This document shows positions 8,930-18,500 of a DNA stretch of 64,000 nucleotides, piece after piece. This DNA comes from Akkermansiaceae bacterium (GTDB lineage Bacteria; Verrucomicrobiota; Verrucomicrobiia; Verrucomicrobiales; Akkermansiaceae). The stretch lies in the NCBI GenBank assembly GCA_019634595.1, contig JAHCBC010000001.1:1240001-1304000 (forward strand), in the 5' to 3' direction. The position numbers and the translations under genes are program-made. Below the pieces are notes generated by a model, which was given only the letters and a program-made list of their open reading frames with translations, searched no databases and was not told the DNA's origin. Position 1 is the first letter of the stretch; the number at the start of each line of letters is the position of its first letter.

Positions 8930-8974
8930 AAAACAAAAGTGACGCCCGGCCCGCCGTGAAGCGGGCTGGGCGTC
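8930..8974 (-). terminator. Terminator of the 1829-aa surface protein gene
   Basis: 8941-8954 (GACGCCCGGCCCGC) pairs with 8961-8974 across a CGTGAA loop with one mismatch. On the minus strand the stem is followed by ACTTTTGTTTTTTG. It lies directly after the stop at 8984 and before the pseudopilin start, so the two genes are probably separate transcripts. Confidence 0.8.
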
Positions 8975-8983
8975 CGGATGAAC

Positions 8984-11900
8984 TCAAGGTGTGTGAACCA
9001 CCCGCAGGCGGTAGAATTTCTTCGTCTCACTCTCAGTGATGCTGAGCGTGATGGCGGTTGAGGTCTGGGTGGCAGCCGTTTCCACCGTCCAGTCAACCAG
9101 GTCCGTGCTGCCGAGGATCTCGTAGGAGATCTTCCCGTCACCGGCGGCAAGGGTGCCTTTCGGGAAGGAAATGGAGACGGTGTCGCCGTTGCGGATCACG
9201 CCGGGGAGGGTGTCGTGTGCCTTCGGGCTGAAGCCCAGGGCATACTCCACCAGAGCCAGGATGCCGTCGCCGTCCGTGTCGTCGGTCATCAGGATGCCGG
9301 CGGAGTCGGAAAGGCGGGCCCATTCCTCGAACGGAGTCTCCACCGGAATGTTGGCGCCGCGGTCCGTGGTGATCCTGAGGATCGGCACGAAGGCGCTGTT
9401 CTGGTCACCCGGGAAGTGAAAGCCCCAGTTCTGCGCGTTGCTCAGCTTCAGATTGAAGCCTTCGTTCGCAGCACCTGCCCGCCAGTTGCGGACGATGTGG
9501 GTCACATCCACCCACGAGTGGCTGCGGTTACCCATGCCCTTCGCGGCGACGGAGCTGGCGGCGACGTTCACGCCAACCTGCGCGCCGTTGACGCCGTAGC
9601 TGGTGGCGGGCGTCCACGGGGTGATCACCTGGTGGATCGAAGCGGAACCTGTCGTCCAGGAGTCGAAGTTTCCACCCGTACGGACCATCAGCTCCGCTTT
9701 CACGATCTCACGGTCGAGCGGGATGGAGCCAACGGTACCGTCGGCGAAGTCCACGGGGAAGCGGAGCATCGCCTCCTGCGTGTCGTTCGGGGCGGTTTTC
9801 AGGAATCCCTGGTCCGGGAGTTCCGCACCATCGAAGGTGCTGCTGCCGGGGCGGGAATTGAACAGCGCGCTGCGGTCCGCGACGAGGTTGTATTCCTCGG
9901 TCGCCACGGTGGTGTAGGTGACCACCAGTTTCGGGCGGTTGGCCACGGTGGTGTTGCCGATGGTGCAGTAGTTCCAGGCATCCGAGGTGCCGCCGGAGAA
10001 CAGGCCGAAGCCATGGTTCGGCAGGCCGCGCTCGACCCATCCACGGAGGATGTCGGTCACATCCGCCACACCCCACTCACCCTGCGCCACCTGGCCGAAG
10101 CCGGCGGAGAGGTTTTCCCGGTCCACGATGCCGCGGATGCCGCTGACGACATCCCCTGCGCCGCCGTGGACCATGGAGTAGGTCGTATCACGGCTCACCG
10201 CTTCGGTCAGCCTGCCGACCACATAGGGGCCGCCGGACTGGGCATCCGCAGCCACCACGGTGAGCATGGAAAGCTCCGCCTTCAGGATACGCGCGCCTGC
10301 CGGGATCTGGCCCGGGCCGGAGCCGATGAGGTTGTCGAAGCGGAGCATGTCGTTCGCGTCCGGAACGCCACCGTCCATCGAGTAGTTCTGCACCACCAGA
10401 TCCGGCAGTTCCGGATTCGGATTCGGGTTGCTGTCACCGTTCGATGCGGAGTCGATCGTGGCGCCGCGGACGATGCGGCGCTGGAAGGTGCCGGTGTAGT
10501 CGTTGAGTCCCTGCTGGAAGGTGAGCGTGGTGCTCTCCAGGTTGGATGCGGCGTTGCGGATGGTGCCCATGCTCGTGACATAGGGGCTCAGCGAGTAGCC
10601 ACCGCCCGCGGCGAGCGTCACGGTGACGGTCTCATCGGCTTCCAGGAGCTGGTCCTCGAGGACATCGATGGTGATGACCGCGGAAGTCGCACCGGCGGGG
10701 ATGGTCACCACGCCGGCCGGGGTGGTGTAGTCGGTTCCGGCGTCCGCGGTGCCGCCGAGGGTGTAGTTCACATTGAGCGCCGCCGTGGTGGAGCCGGAGC
10801 GGCCCACGGTGAAAGTCAGCTTGTTGTCACCCTCCACGCCTTCCGTGGCAAATGCCTTGGTCACGCTCACGGCGACTTCGTCATTGCCAGCCACGCGCGG
10901 GTTGAGCGGCACGGCCAGGAAGCGGAAGCCACCGGCCTGGAACACACCGTTGAGGCCCGGCAGGTCATGGGAGAACACCGTGAAGGAGTTACCGTTGGCG
11001 ATGTAGGAGTAGATGTTGTCCGCACCGTTGCCCGCACCACCGTCACCAGTGATGAAAAGGGCGGTGTTGGAAGGATTGATCACGCTGCCGTCACCAAAGG
11101 TGATCTCATAGCCCTGCACGGTCTGGCGGGTATTCACCCCCACCATCGCCGCTTCGCGGTTGAGGCCGGCGACCTGCGCTTCATTCTGGATCTGCCCGCT
11201 CAACACGCTGCCGGAGGTGGAGGGGATGAAGAGGAAGGTGAACGATGCGTTCTCCGCGTTCTGGTTGTTGTCACGGATGAGCACCTCCCAGAAGTCCGAG
11301 CCGGAGCGCCTCACGGTCGCCACATCGTCCGAGTTCTGGCCGGCGGCCACGGCGATGACATTGCCATCGGTCGGGAGACCGGCGATGATGTAGGAACCGA
11401 CGGCTCCGTTCGTCACCGTCACACCGGCAGGCAGTGCGCCCGCACCGGCTCCGACGGTGCCGTCCGCCGCGATGGTGGTGCCGATCCAGCCCTTGTTGTA
11501 GGGGAAGAAACCCATCGCGAAGGAGGAGGACTCCGGAGTGGTGAGCGGCTCCAGTTCGCCCGGACCGTTGTTGTCCCAGCTCGCCACGCGGTAGTTGCCA
11601 CCGGAGACGTAGGGAGGGACGAGGTTGTCGAGCGAGGCGGTGTTGCCGTCCAGCACCACGTTGGTGGTGAGGAGGACGCCGGAGTTGAATGGAACACCGG
11701 TACCGTTCACCTGCACGGCGATCTCACCGAGCGTGGTGCCCGGATTGGTGAAGGACAGCGGAGCATCCGTGCTGGAAACCACTTCCCAGGTGGCGGGGTT
11801 CTTCGGCGTGCCGCCGAGGAAGATCTCCTCGTCACCACCGTCGATGATGCCCGCGCTGAGTCCCTGGATGGTCGGTGCGGTGAGGGTGCCGGCGAGCAGC

Positions 11901-14473
11901 AGGCCGGCATCCGTGGTGGTCACTCCACCGAGGTTGTCCGTGATGACCGCGGTGAGGCGGCGGTTGCCGGACAGCACGGTGTAAGGCCAGGTGAACGGTG
12001 GGGCGGTCGCGGTGTGTGCGAGCGCGCCGTTGTCATGGAACTCCACCTTGGCGACGGTTCCATCCGGATCCACGGCGGAAACCGTGACATCCACCGACTG
12101 GCCGGTGGCATAGGTGGATCCATTGGCCGGAGCGGTGAAGACCACGGTGGGCAGCTCGTTGTTGCTGAAGACCGCGCCGGAAGCCCACACGGGCGAACCG
12201 GAGAAGTTGCCGATGACGGCGGGTGTCACGCTGCTGGTCAACGTGGTCCCCGTGCCCTCGGTCATGCCCCAGCGGGCGACGAGGCCGGTCTCGGTGGTGA
12301 CTTCCGCGTTCAGCTTCGCACGGATCTGCTCGCTGGTGCGGGCCACGTTCCAGATGCGGACCTCGTCGAGGTAGCCACCGAAGAAGCCCTCGGCGAGACC
12401 GTTGGAGTCCATGGCCGTGGCGATGGACGCGTGCTGGATGCTGTCCGCACGGGGCTGGACGGTGGTGGCGATGATGCGCTCCAGCTTTCCGTTGAGGTAG
12501 AGGCGGAAGTTCGCACCGTCGAAGGTCATCGCCGCGTGGTTCCACTGGCCGTATGGCACGGGGGTCACACCGGTGATCGGCACGTTGGCACCGCCGGAGA
12601 GAGCCTCGTAGTCGCCCAGCAGGACGCCGTCCGCTTCACGGATGCCGAGGAACCAGTTGGTATCCAGCGTGGAGTTCTCCGCCTGGTTGCGGCCCTTTGC
12701 CACCAGCGGGATGCCGGTCACGCCACCGGTGGTGGTGGTGATGCCCTTGGTTTCGCGCTTGAACCATGTCTCCACGGTGAAGGTGGAGAGTTTCAGTTCC
12801 GCCGGGTCACCGAGGGCGACATGGTCGGCCATGCCGTCGAAATACAATCCGCCCGAACCGGAAGGAGGCACGACGGAGAAGTTCACGTTGTCACTGCCAA
12901 CCTCCACGCCATCGCTGCCCACCATCCTGGCGATCAGGACGAAGTTGCCCAGCTTGTCCGCCGGGTAGGTGAAGGTGTAGGGAGCATTGGCATCCGTGCC
13001 GACCACGGCGCCGTCCACCACGAAGTCAACGCGGGTGATGGTCGCCGGGGCGATGGGGGTGGCGGTGGCCTGGAAGGTGACCGGCGTGCCGATGGTGTGG
13101 CGCGTGTCGGACTCAGGGAAAGTCACCTCCACCGGGCGGCGCGGACTGGTCACGATCGAGAGCGACGGCTGGCGGCCGGGCCTCTGGATCAGGTTCGCAC
13201 CGGTACCCTGGGAAGCGGTGGAGCTATAGACGCTCCAGGCATCCGAGGTTCCGGCGGCAATGTAGAGGCCGTGGTTCGGCGCTCCGTAGCCCCATGCTTT
13301 CACTGCCGCCGTCACATCCATGTCCACCACCCGGAACTGGGGAAGATCCGTGAACGTGCCGATGGGCGGGGTGATCTGCCCTGCTGCGATCATTCCGCCG
13401 GTGTCCGGGGCGAAGTCACCGCGGACCGTCGTTTCCGAGAACGGGACCAGCAGGCGGTGGACGGTGAATGGTCCGGGGCTCTGCGCGTTACTGACGTTCG
13501 CGGTATAGAGGCGGAAAGTCGCCTTTTCCACGCGGCGGTCGTTGAGGAGCGCCTCAACCTCCGGCCCGCTGAAACGCATCAGGCCGGGAATGTCGGGCTG
13601 GGTCGTTCCCGGCTCGGGATAGTCGAAGCCAAGGGTGCCCGCGTTTTTGCCAAGGATGGAGGCACCACCCGTGCGGAGCGTCATGTCCTCCAGGCCGGCG
13701 TAGCCGTTGAGGCCGGGCTGGAAGTCCTTCGCCTGCACGTCCGTGCCGGTCACATAGGTGACTTCCAGGCGGGGGCGCAGGTTCTGGGTGGAGCCGGAGC
13801 TGTGGAAGCTCCAGGCATTGGTGCCCTGCTCCGGCGCGATGCCGATGCCGTTGTTCGGCGCGCCATCAACCCAGGACTGCACGGCGCGCGTGATGTCCGC
13901 GGTCACGGTGGCGGCGGTGGTGGCGGTGTTCGGCGGGCGGAAGCTGCCGAGGATCCAGTCCACATCACCGAAGATGCCGTCCGCGCCGAAGTCGGCCTCG
14001 GGGTTCTCGAGCACGTTGGAGCTGGAGTTGCTGTCGAAAGGACGGGCGAGGCGGAAGACCGTGAAAACGTCACCGCTCTGCGCGTTGCCGTGCGTCTTCT
14101 GGATGACGTGCAGCTTCGCGCTGGTGATCTTCGCGCCGGCCGGGATCCTGCCGGCGCCCACGAGATCGTCGAAGCGGATCAGGATGTGGGCGAAGCCGCG
14201 GTCGTTGAACGCGTTCGCTCCGCCGTCCACGTAGAACTCGGCCTGGCCGGTGGACTCCATGCCGTCGATCTCACGGGAGCCGACGGGTGCGGACTCCAAG
14301 GCACCAGGGGTGCGCATGGTTCCGGTGCTGATGCGGCGCTCGAAACCGCCCCAATAGTCGTCCAGACCGTTCTGGAAATTGATCGTCACTGGAGGATCAC
14401 TGAAAGCATGCGCACCGCCGGTGGCGACAGCCGCCGCGAGCGCGGTGTAGAGGTATTTTTGAAATGATCTCAT
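8984..14473 (-). CDS. Giant secreted DNRLRE/LamG/Ig-like/Calx-beta protein
   Basis: 1829 residues starting MRSFQKYLYTALAAAVATGG (signal peptide, cleavage near AHA). In order: two DNRLRE-type modules (about 30-215 and 216-430), a bacterial Ig-like domain (430-525), a LamG/concanavalin-like lectin domain (530-740, ending 'YLDEVRIWNVART'), another Ig-like domain (770-860), an unassigned beta region, a Calx-beta domain (1190-1290), two more DNRLRE-type modules (1310-1690) and a C-terminal module with DDTDGDGILALVEYALG. No catalytic domain is apparent; carbohydrate binding or cell-surface display is inferred from LamG and DNRLRE. Upstream ATGs give an implausible leader. Confidence 0.85.
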   Translation of the reverse strand: MRSFQKYLYTALAAAVATGGAHAFSDPPVTINFQNGLDDYWGGFERRISTGTMRTPGALESAPVGSREIDGMESTGQAEFYVDGGANAFNDRGFAHILIRFDDLVGAGRIPAGAKITSAKLHVIQKTHGNAQSGDVFTVFRLARPFDSNSSSNVLENPEADFGADGIFGDVDWILGSFRPPNTATTAATVTADITRAVQSWVDGAPNNGIGIAPEQGTNAWSFHSSGSTQNLRPRLEVTYVTGTDVQAKDFQPGLNGYAGLEDMTLRTGGASILGKNAGTLGFDYPEPGTTQPDIPGLMRFSGPEVEALLNDRRVEKATFRLYTANVSNAQSPGPFTVHRLLVPFSETTVRGDFAPDTGGMIAAGQITPPIGTFTDLPQFRVVDMDVTAAVKAWGYGAPNHGLYIAAGTSDAWSVYSSTASQGTGANLIQRPGRQPSLSIVTSPRRPVEVTFPESDTRHTIGTPVTFQATATPIAPATITRVDFVVDGAVVGTDANAPYTFTYPADKLGNFVLIARMVGSDGVEVGSDNVNFSVVPPSGSGGLYFDGMADHVALGDPAELKLSTFTVETWFKRETKGITTTTGGVTGIPLVAKGRNQAENSTLDTNWFLGIREADGVLLGDYEALSGGANVPITGVTPVPYGQWNHAAMTFDGANFRLYLNGKLERIIATTVQPRADSIQHASIATAMDSNGLAEGFFGGYLDEVRIWNVARTSEQIRAKLNAEVTTETGLVARWGMTEGTGTTLTSSVTPAVIGNFSGSPVWASGAVFSNNELPTVVFTAPANGSTYATGQSVDVTVSAVDPDGTVAKVEFHDNGALAHTATAPPFTWPYTVLSGNRRLTAVITDNLGGVTTTDAGLLLAGTLTAPTIQGLSAGIIDGGDEEIFLGGTPKNPATWEVVSSTDAPLSFTNPGTTLGEIAVQVNGTGVPFNSGVLLTTNVVLDGNTASLDNLVPPYVSGGNYRVASWDNNGPGELEPLTTPESSSFAMGFFPYNKGWIGTTIAADGTVGAGAGALPAGVTVTNGAVGSYIIAGLPTDGNVIAVAAGQNSDDVATVRRSGSDFWEVLIRDNNQNAENASFTFLFIPSTSGSVLSGQIQNEAQVAGLNREAAMVGVNTRQTVQGYEITFGDGSVINPSNTALFITGDGGAGNGADNIYSYIANGNSFTVFSHDLPGLNGVFQAGGFRFLAVPLNPRVAGNDEVAVSVTKAFATEGVEGDNKLTFTVGRSGSTTAALNVNYTLGGTADAGTDYTTPAGVVTIPAGATSAVITIDVLEDQLLEADETVTVTLAAGGGYSLSPYVTSMGTIRNAASNLESTTLTFQQGLNDYTGTFQRRIVRGATIDSASNGDSNPNPNPELPDLVVQNYSMDGGVPDANDMLRFDNLIGSGPGQIPAGARILKAELSMLTVVAADAQSGGPYVVGRLTEAVSRDTTYSMVHGGAGDVVSGIRGIVDRENLSAGFGQVAQGEWGVADVTDILRGWVERGLPNHGFGLFSGGTSDAWNYCTIGNTTVANRPKLVVTYTTVATEEYNLVADRSALFNSRPGSSTFDGAELPDQGFLKTAPNDTQEAMLRFPVDFADGTVGSIPLDREIVKAELMVRTGGNFDSWTTGSASIHQVITPWTPATSYGVNGAQVGVNVAASSVAAKGMGNRSHSWVDVTHIVRNWRAGAANEGFNLKLSNAQNWGFHFPGDQNSAFVPILRITTDRGANIPVETPFEEWARLSDSAGILMTDDTDGDGILALVEYALGFSPKAHDTLPGVIRNGDTVSISFPKGTLAAGDGKISYEILGSTDLVDWTVETAATQTSTAITLSITESETKKFYRLRVVHTP

Positions 14474-14693
14474 GATGAGGAAGGCATGTTGGGAAGAAAC
14501 CGGACACCGTGCATGGGTGCCGGACGGCGGCGTAAATGACGCCCATCCGCGCTCTGGCGAAATGGAATTACTGCAACGAAACCGTCGCTTCCGCCCCCGC
14601 CAACGCAGGCACAATGGATTCCCGGAAATGTTGCGATGCTGTCACAACGGAGGGTTTCCCGGCGGCGGCGGCGGACGGGTATGCTGCCGCCGT

Positions 14694-15494
14694 ATGTTGA
14701 GAAATTCCTTCATCGCATTCTGGTCCTGCATGTGTGGCATCGCCTTTTCGCAGGACGCTCCCCAGCACCGCCTGAGGGTCCTCGCCGTGGGCGACCAGCC
14801 GCCGTTCAAGCAGGAAGTCCGTGAAGGCGTGCGCCATGAGATCGCGCCACCCGCGGACATGGTGCCACCACGCACGCTGCTGATCCCGTTCCCGCTGAAG
14901 CAGGGGGAGGAAAAGCAGAAGGCGGACATGCAGCTCCGCCTGCGCCTGGGCCAGACCTCCGCACCGCTGGTGATGCCGGAGCCGGAAGCCCGCCGTGTCT
15001 CGCTGAACTCCGACCACAGCGGCAGATGGCTGGACATCCCGCTCTCCGCCGGTGACGCCAGCCTCGCCATCGTCTGGCGGAAAGGACCGAAGTGGACCGC
15101 CGCCAACACCATCATCGTGCCGGACGGTGCCGCCGCGCGCGCCGAGGGCAACCTCCATTTCTCCAACGTCTCCGCCTACCCGGTGGGCCTGGAGATCGAG
15201 AAGGAGAAGATCCGCCTCAACCCCGGCATGAGCTACACCCGCAAGCTGCCGTCCGACCGGATGACTCCACTACAAGTCTCGTACTTGCTGGCTGACGGCA
15301 CCAACCGCCTGTGCCACTCCGCCGCCCTGGAGCCGTGCCGCGGCAGCTACCGCCGCCTGGTCATCTACTCCGCCGACGGCAACCGCCCGCGCAACCCGGT
15401 GAAGGTGCTGCAACTGGAGGAACCGAGCAACGCGCCGGAACCCGCCAAGCCGGCCCAGGTCGCCGCCGCCAACATGGCACCCGCCGCGCCCTGA
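14694..15494 (+). CDS. Secreted protein of unknown function
   Basis: 266 residues starting MLRNSFIAFWSCMCGIAFSQ, a clear signal peptide with cleavage near residues 18-20. The mature part is mostly beta-strand-like with a Pro/Ala-rich tail (EPAKPAQVAAANMAPAAP). I recognise no family. An upstream in-frame ATG at 14472 overlaps the divergent gene's start region and encodes no plausible leader, so 14694 is used. It is transcribed divergently from the 1829-aa protein across a 220-bp gap, and the 1411-aa phosphoesterase protein follows 100 bp downstream on the same strand. The small hairpin between them (near 15536-15555) has no T run. Confidence 0.7.
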   Translation: MLRNSFIAFWSCMCGIAFSQDAPQHRLRVLAVGDQPPFKQEVREGVRHEIAPPADMVPPRTLLIPFPLKQGEEKQKADMQLRLRLGQTSAPLVMPEPEARRVSLNSDHSGRWLDIPLSAGDASLAIVWRKGPKWTAANTIIVPDGAAARAEGNLHFSNVSAYPVGLEIEKEKIRLNPGMSYTRKLPSDRMTPLQVSYLLADGTNRLCHSAALEPCRGSYRRLVIYSADGNRPRNPVKVLQLEEPSNAPEPAKPAQVAAANMAPAAP

Positions 15495-15594
15495 CAAGGC
15501 ATTTCCCGAATCACCGCACGGCCCCTGCCCCGCCCATCTCCGGATGGGTGGAGCAAGGGCCGCTTCATAACCACTCCCTGATCCTCCCCGCCAG

Positions 15595-18500
15595 ATGCGG
15601 CCCCTCCTTTTCTCCGCCTTCATCATCCTGCCCCTGCATGCAGCCACCGAGTTCGGCACCATCCGGGTGAGGCAGAACAACGGCGGGAACGAATCCTCCT
15701 CCGTCACGCTCACCCAGGCAGCGGGGGGATCGTCGTCCAACCTCGTCACCGGCGGGAACCGCGGCGACTACAACGTCAACCTGAAGAACACGAACGACCC
15801 CGCGGCGGGCGTCCTCATCTCCTGCACGGCGCAGACCATCCGGGATGACAGCGCGGTCGGCGGCCCGGCCGCAGGCCCGCACCACGCCACCACCGCCATC
15901 CAGACTTCCGGCACCCGCTACTACATCCCCGTCTTCCGCTCCCCGGAGGGCGATGAGGCGAACATCGACGTCTCCTTCGTCTTCCTGCCCTATGACACGT
16001 GGCTCGGCGGCGTGGCGGAGAATGCGGAGAACGGTGGCAACATCAGCAAGCTGACCGCCTCCCCCGGCCTCACCCTGGGCACCCATTTCACGGACTCCAC
16101 CACGACGGAGGGGATCTACCAGCTACGGCTTTCGCCGTTGGTGGCGAACGCATCCCAGAACGGCATCCTGTTGGTCTCCGGCGCGAAGAACGAGGACAAC
16201 TACGCGCTTTCCAAGGCGAACACCGACGGCACCTTCACCATCTACTGCCATGACAACGGGGTGAACGGCACGGCCTATGAGAATGATCCCGTCGCCTTCG
16301 CCTACCTGCCCGTTTCCGCCGTGGGCACCAACCGCCTGGTCGCGATGGGACGCGTGAATGGCAATGCGACCACGGACATCTCCGGTGGCAGCTTCACCGT
16401 CACAAAGGGCGGCACCGGCCAGTGGTACATCCAGATCCCCGGCCACAGCGCGACGACCGGCGTGCTGATCGTCAGTCCGGAGGGCGGCGCGTCCAACAAC
16501 GCGGACAACATCGTATCCGCGGAGTGGGATGGCGACAATGGCCGCTGGATCGTGGAAAGCCGCGACCTCCCGGACGTCCCGCTTCAGAACATGAGCTCCG
16601 CCACGGAGGATGCGTTCAGCTTCGCTTTCTTCTCGACCACCGCGAATGCCGGCACACCGCCGACCGTTTCCCTCACCGCCCCGGCGAACAACACCACCGT
16701 CCGGCAAGGCACCGCGGTCACGCTCTCCGCCACCGCCACGGATGACAGCGGCGTATCGATGGTCCGCTTTTACGATGGCGAGAAGCTCATCTCGGAGGAC
16801 CGCACCGCGCCGTACCAGTTCGTGTGGAGCAATCCGCCGCTCGGCTTCCACCCCATCAACGCAAGGGCTACGGACAACCAGGGACTGGTCACCCGTTCCT
16901 CCACCGCGAACCTTTCCGTCACCCCGGCACCGGGCACCGGCGGACTGTTCTTCGACGGCTACAACGACTACGTGAACCTCGGCAAACCGGCCGCCCACCA
17001 GCTCACGAAATTCACGGTCGAATGCTGGTTCCGCCGCGAGCCGGGCGGCGTTTCCGTGAACAGCGGCGGCTTGCAAGCCATACCGCTGATCGCGAAGGGC
17101 CGCTCCGACGGCACCGGCAGCGACTTTTTCCTGGGCATCGATGAGGACAGCGGAAAGCTGGCCGCGGATTTCAAGGACGCCGCCGTGGGCGAAAACCATC
17201 CGCTCATCGGCAGCACGGAACTCACCCATGGCGTGTGGTACCATGCGGCGGCCAGCTTCGACGGCAGCGCGTGGAAACTCTACCTGAACGGCAACCTGGA
17301 GGCGGAGGGCGACACCGGCAACCAGGCCCCATCCCCGGACGCCGACCGCAACACCACCTACGGCAGCGCCATGAACGCGTCCGGCACCCCGGCGGGATTC
17401 TTCCTCGGCATGATGGATGAAGTGCGCGTCTGGAACCGCGCGCGCACCCAGGCGGAGATCCGCGGCGGCATGAACGCCGCGCCACCCTCCACCACCGGAC
17501 TGGTGACACGCCACTCCGCGGAGGAAGCCTCCGGCACCACCCTCACGGACGGCAGCGGCTCCGGCGTGACCGGCACCCTCACCAACGGCGTGTTCCGCAC
17601 ACAGGGCGCGCCTTTCAACCTCAACGTCCCGCCGGACATCGAGCCGGCCACGCCCACCGACCAGCAGGCCGGCGTGATCCATGACCCGGCGCTGACCGTC
17701 ACCACCACGGACCCTGACAACAGTTCGCTGACCGTGCGCTGGTTCGGCCGGGAGACGGACGGCGGCCCGCTTTCCGACTTCTCCGTCGTCGCCCTGCCGG
17801 ACACGCAGTGGTATTCGGAAAACGAGGGCGGGAATCTGGCAGCGATCTTTTCCGCGCAGACGGACTGGATCGTCGCGCAGCGCAACGCGCTGAAAATCGC
17901 GGCCGTGCTCCACCTGGGGGACATCACCCAGAACGGCGACAACCCGTCCACCTCCACGGAACAATGGAACAACGCCTCCAACGCGATGTACCGGCTGGAG
18001 AATCCGCTGACCACCATGCTGCCCCACGGCATCCCCTACTCCATGGCGGTGGGCAACCATGACCAGACGCCCATCGGCAATGCGGACGGCACCACCACGG
18101 GCTTCAACCGCTTTTTCGGCGTCCATCCCACCACAGGGCTGAACCATTTCCGGAACAAGCCCTACTACGGCGGCACCTCCGTCCCGGACAGCGCGGACAA
18201 CAACTACATCACCTTCACCGCGGGCGGCCTGGATTTCATCGTCATCACCTTCGAGTATGACACCACACCGGACGCGGAGGACATGGCGTGGGCGGACGCG
18301 TTGCTGAAGTCCCACCCGAACCACTGCGGCATCATCACCACCCACTGGACGGTGGGCACCGGAAATCCGGCCTCCTTCAGCCCGCAGGGCCAGGCCATCT
18401 ATGACGCGCTGAAGGGCAACCCGAACCTCATCCTCATGCACGGCGGCCACATCGCCGGGGAGGGGCGCCGCTCGGACACCTACCAGGGCCGCACCGTCCA

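Noticed and set aside
9215..14467. A 1750-codon open frame on the plus strand opposite the 1829-aa protein
   Set aside because: It is antisense to a gene with clear domains and a signal peptide. The long frame comes from high G+C at third positions, which removes stop codons from one opposite frame; its amino acids (Gly, Arg, His, Val, Asp-rich) show no domain.
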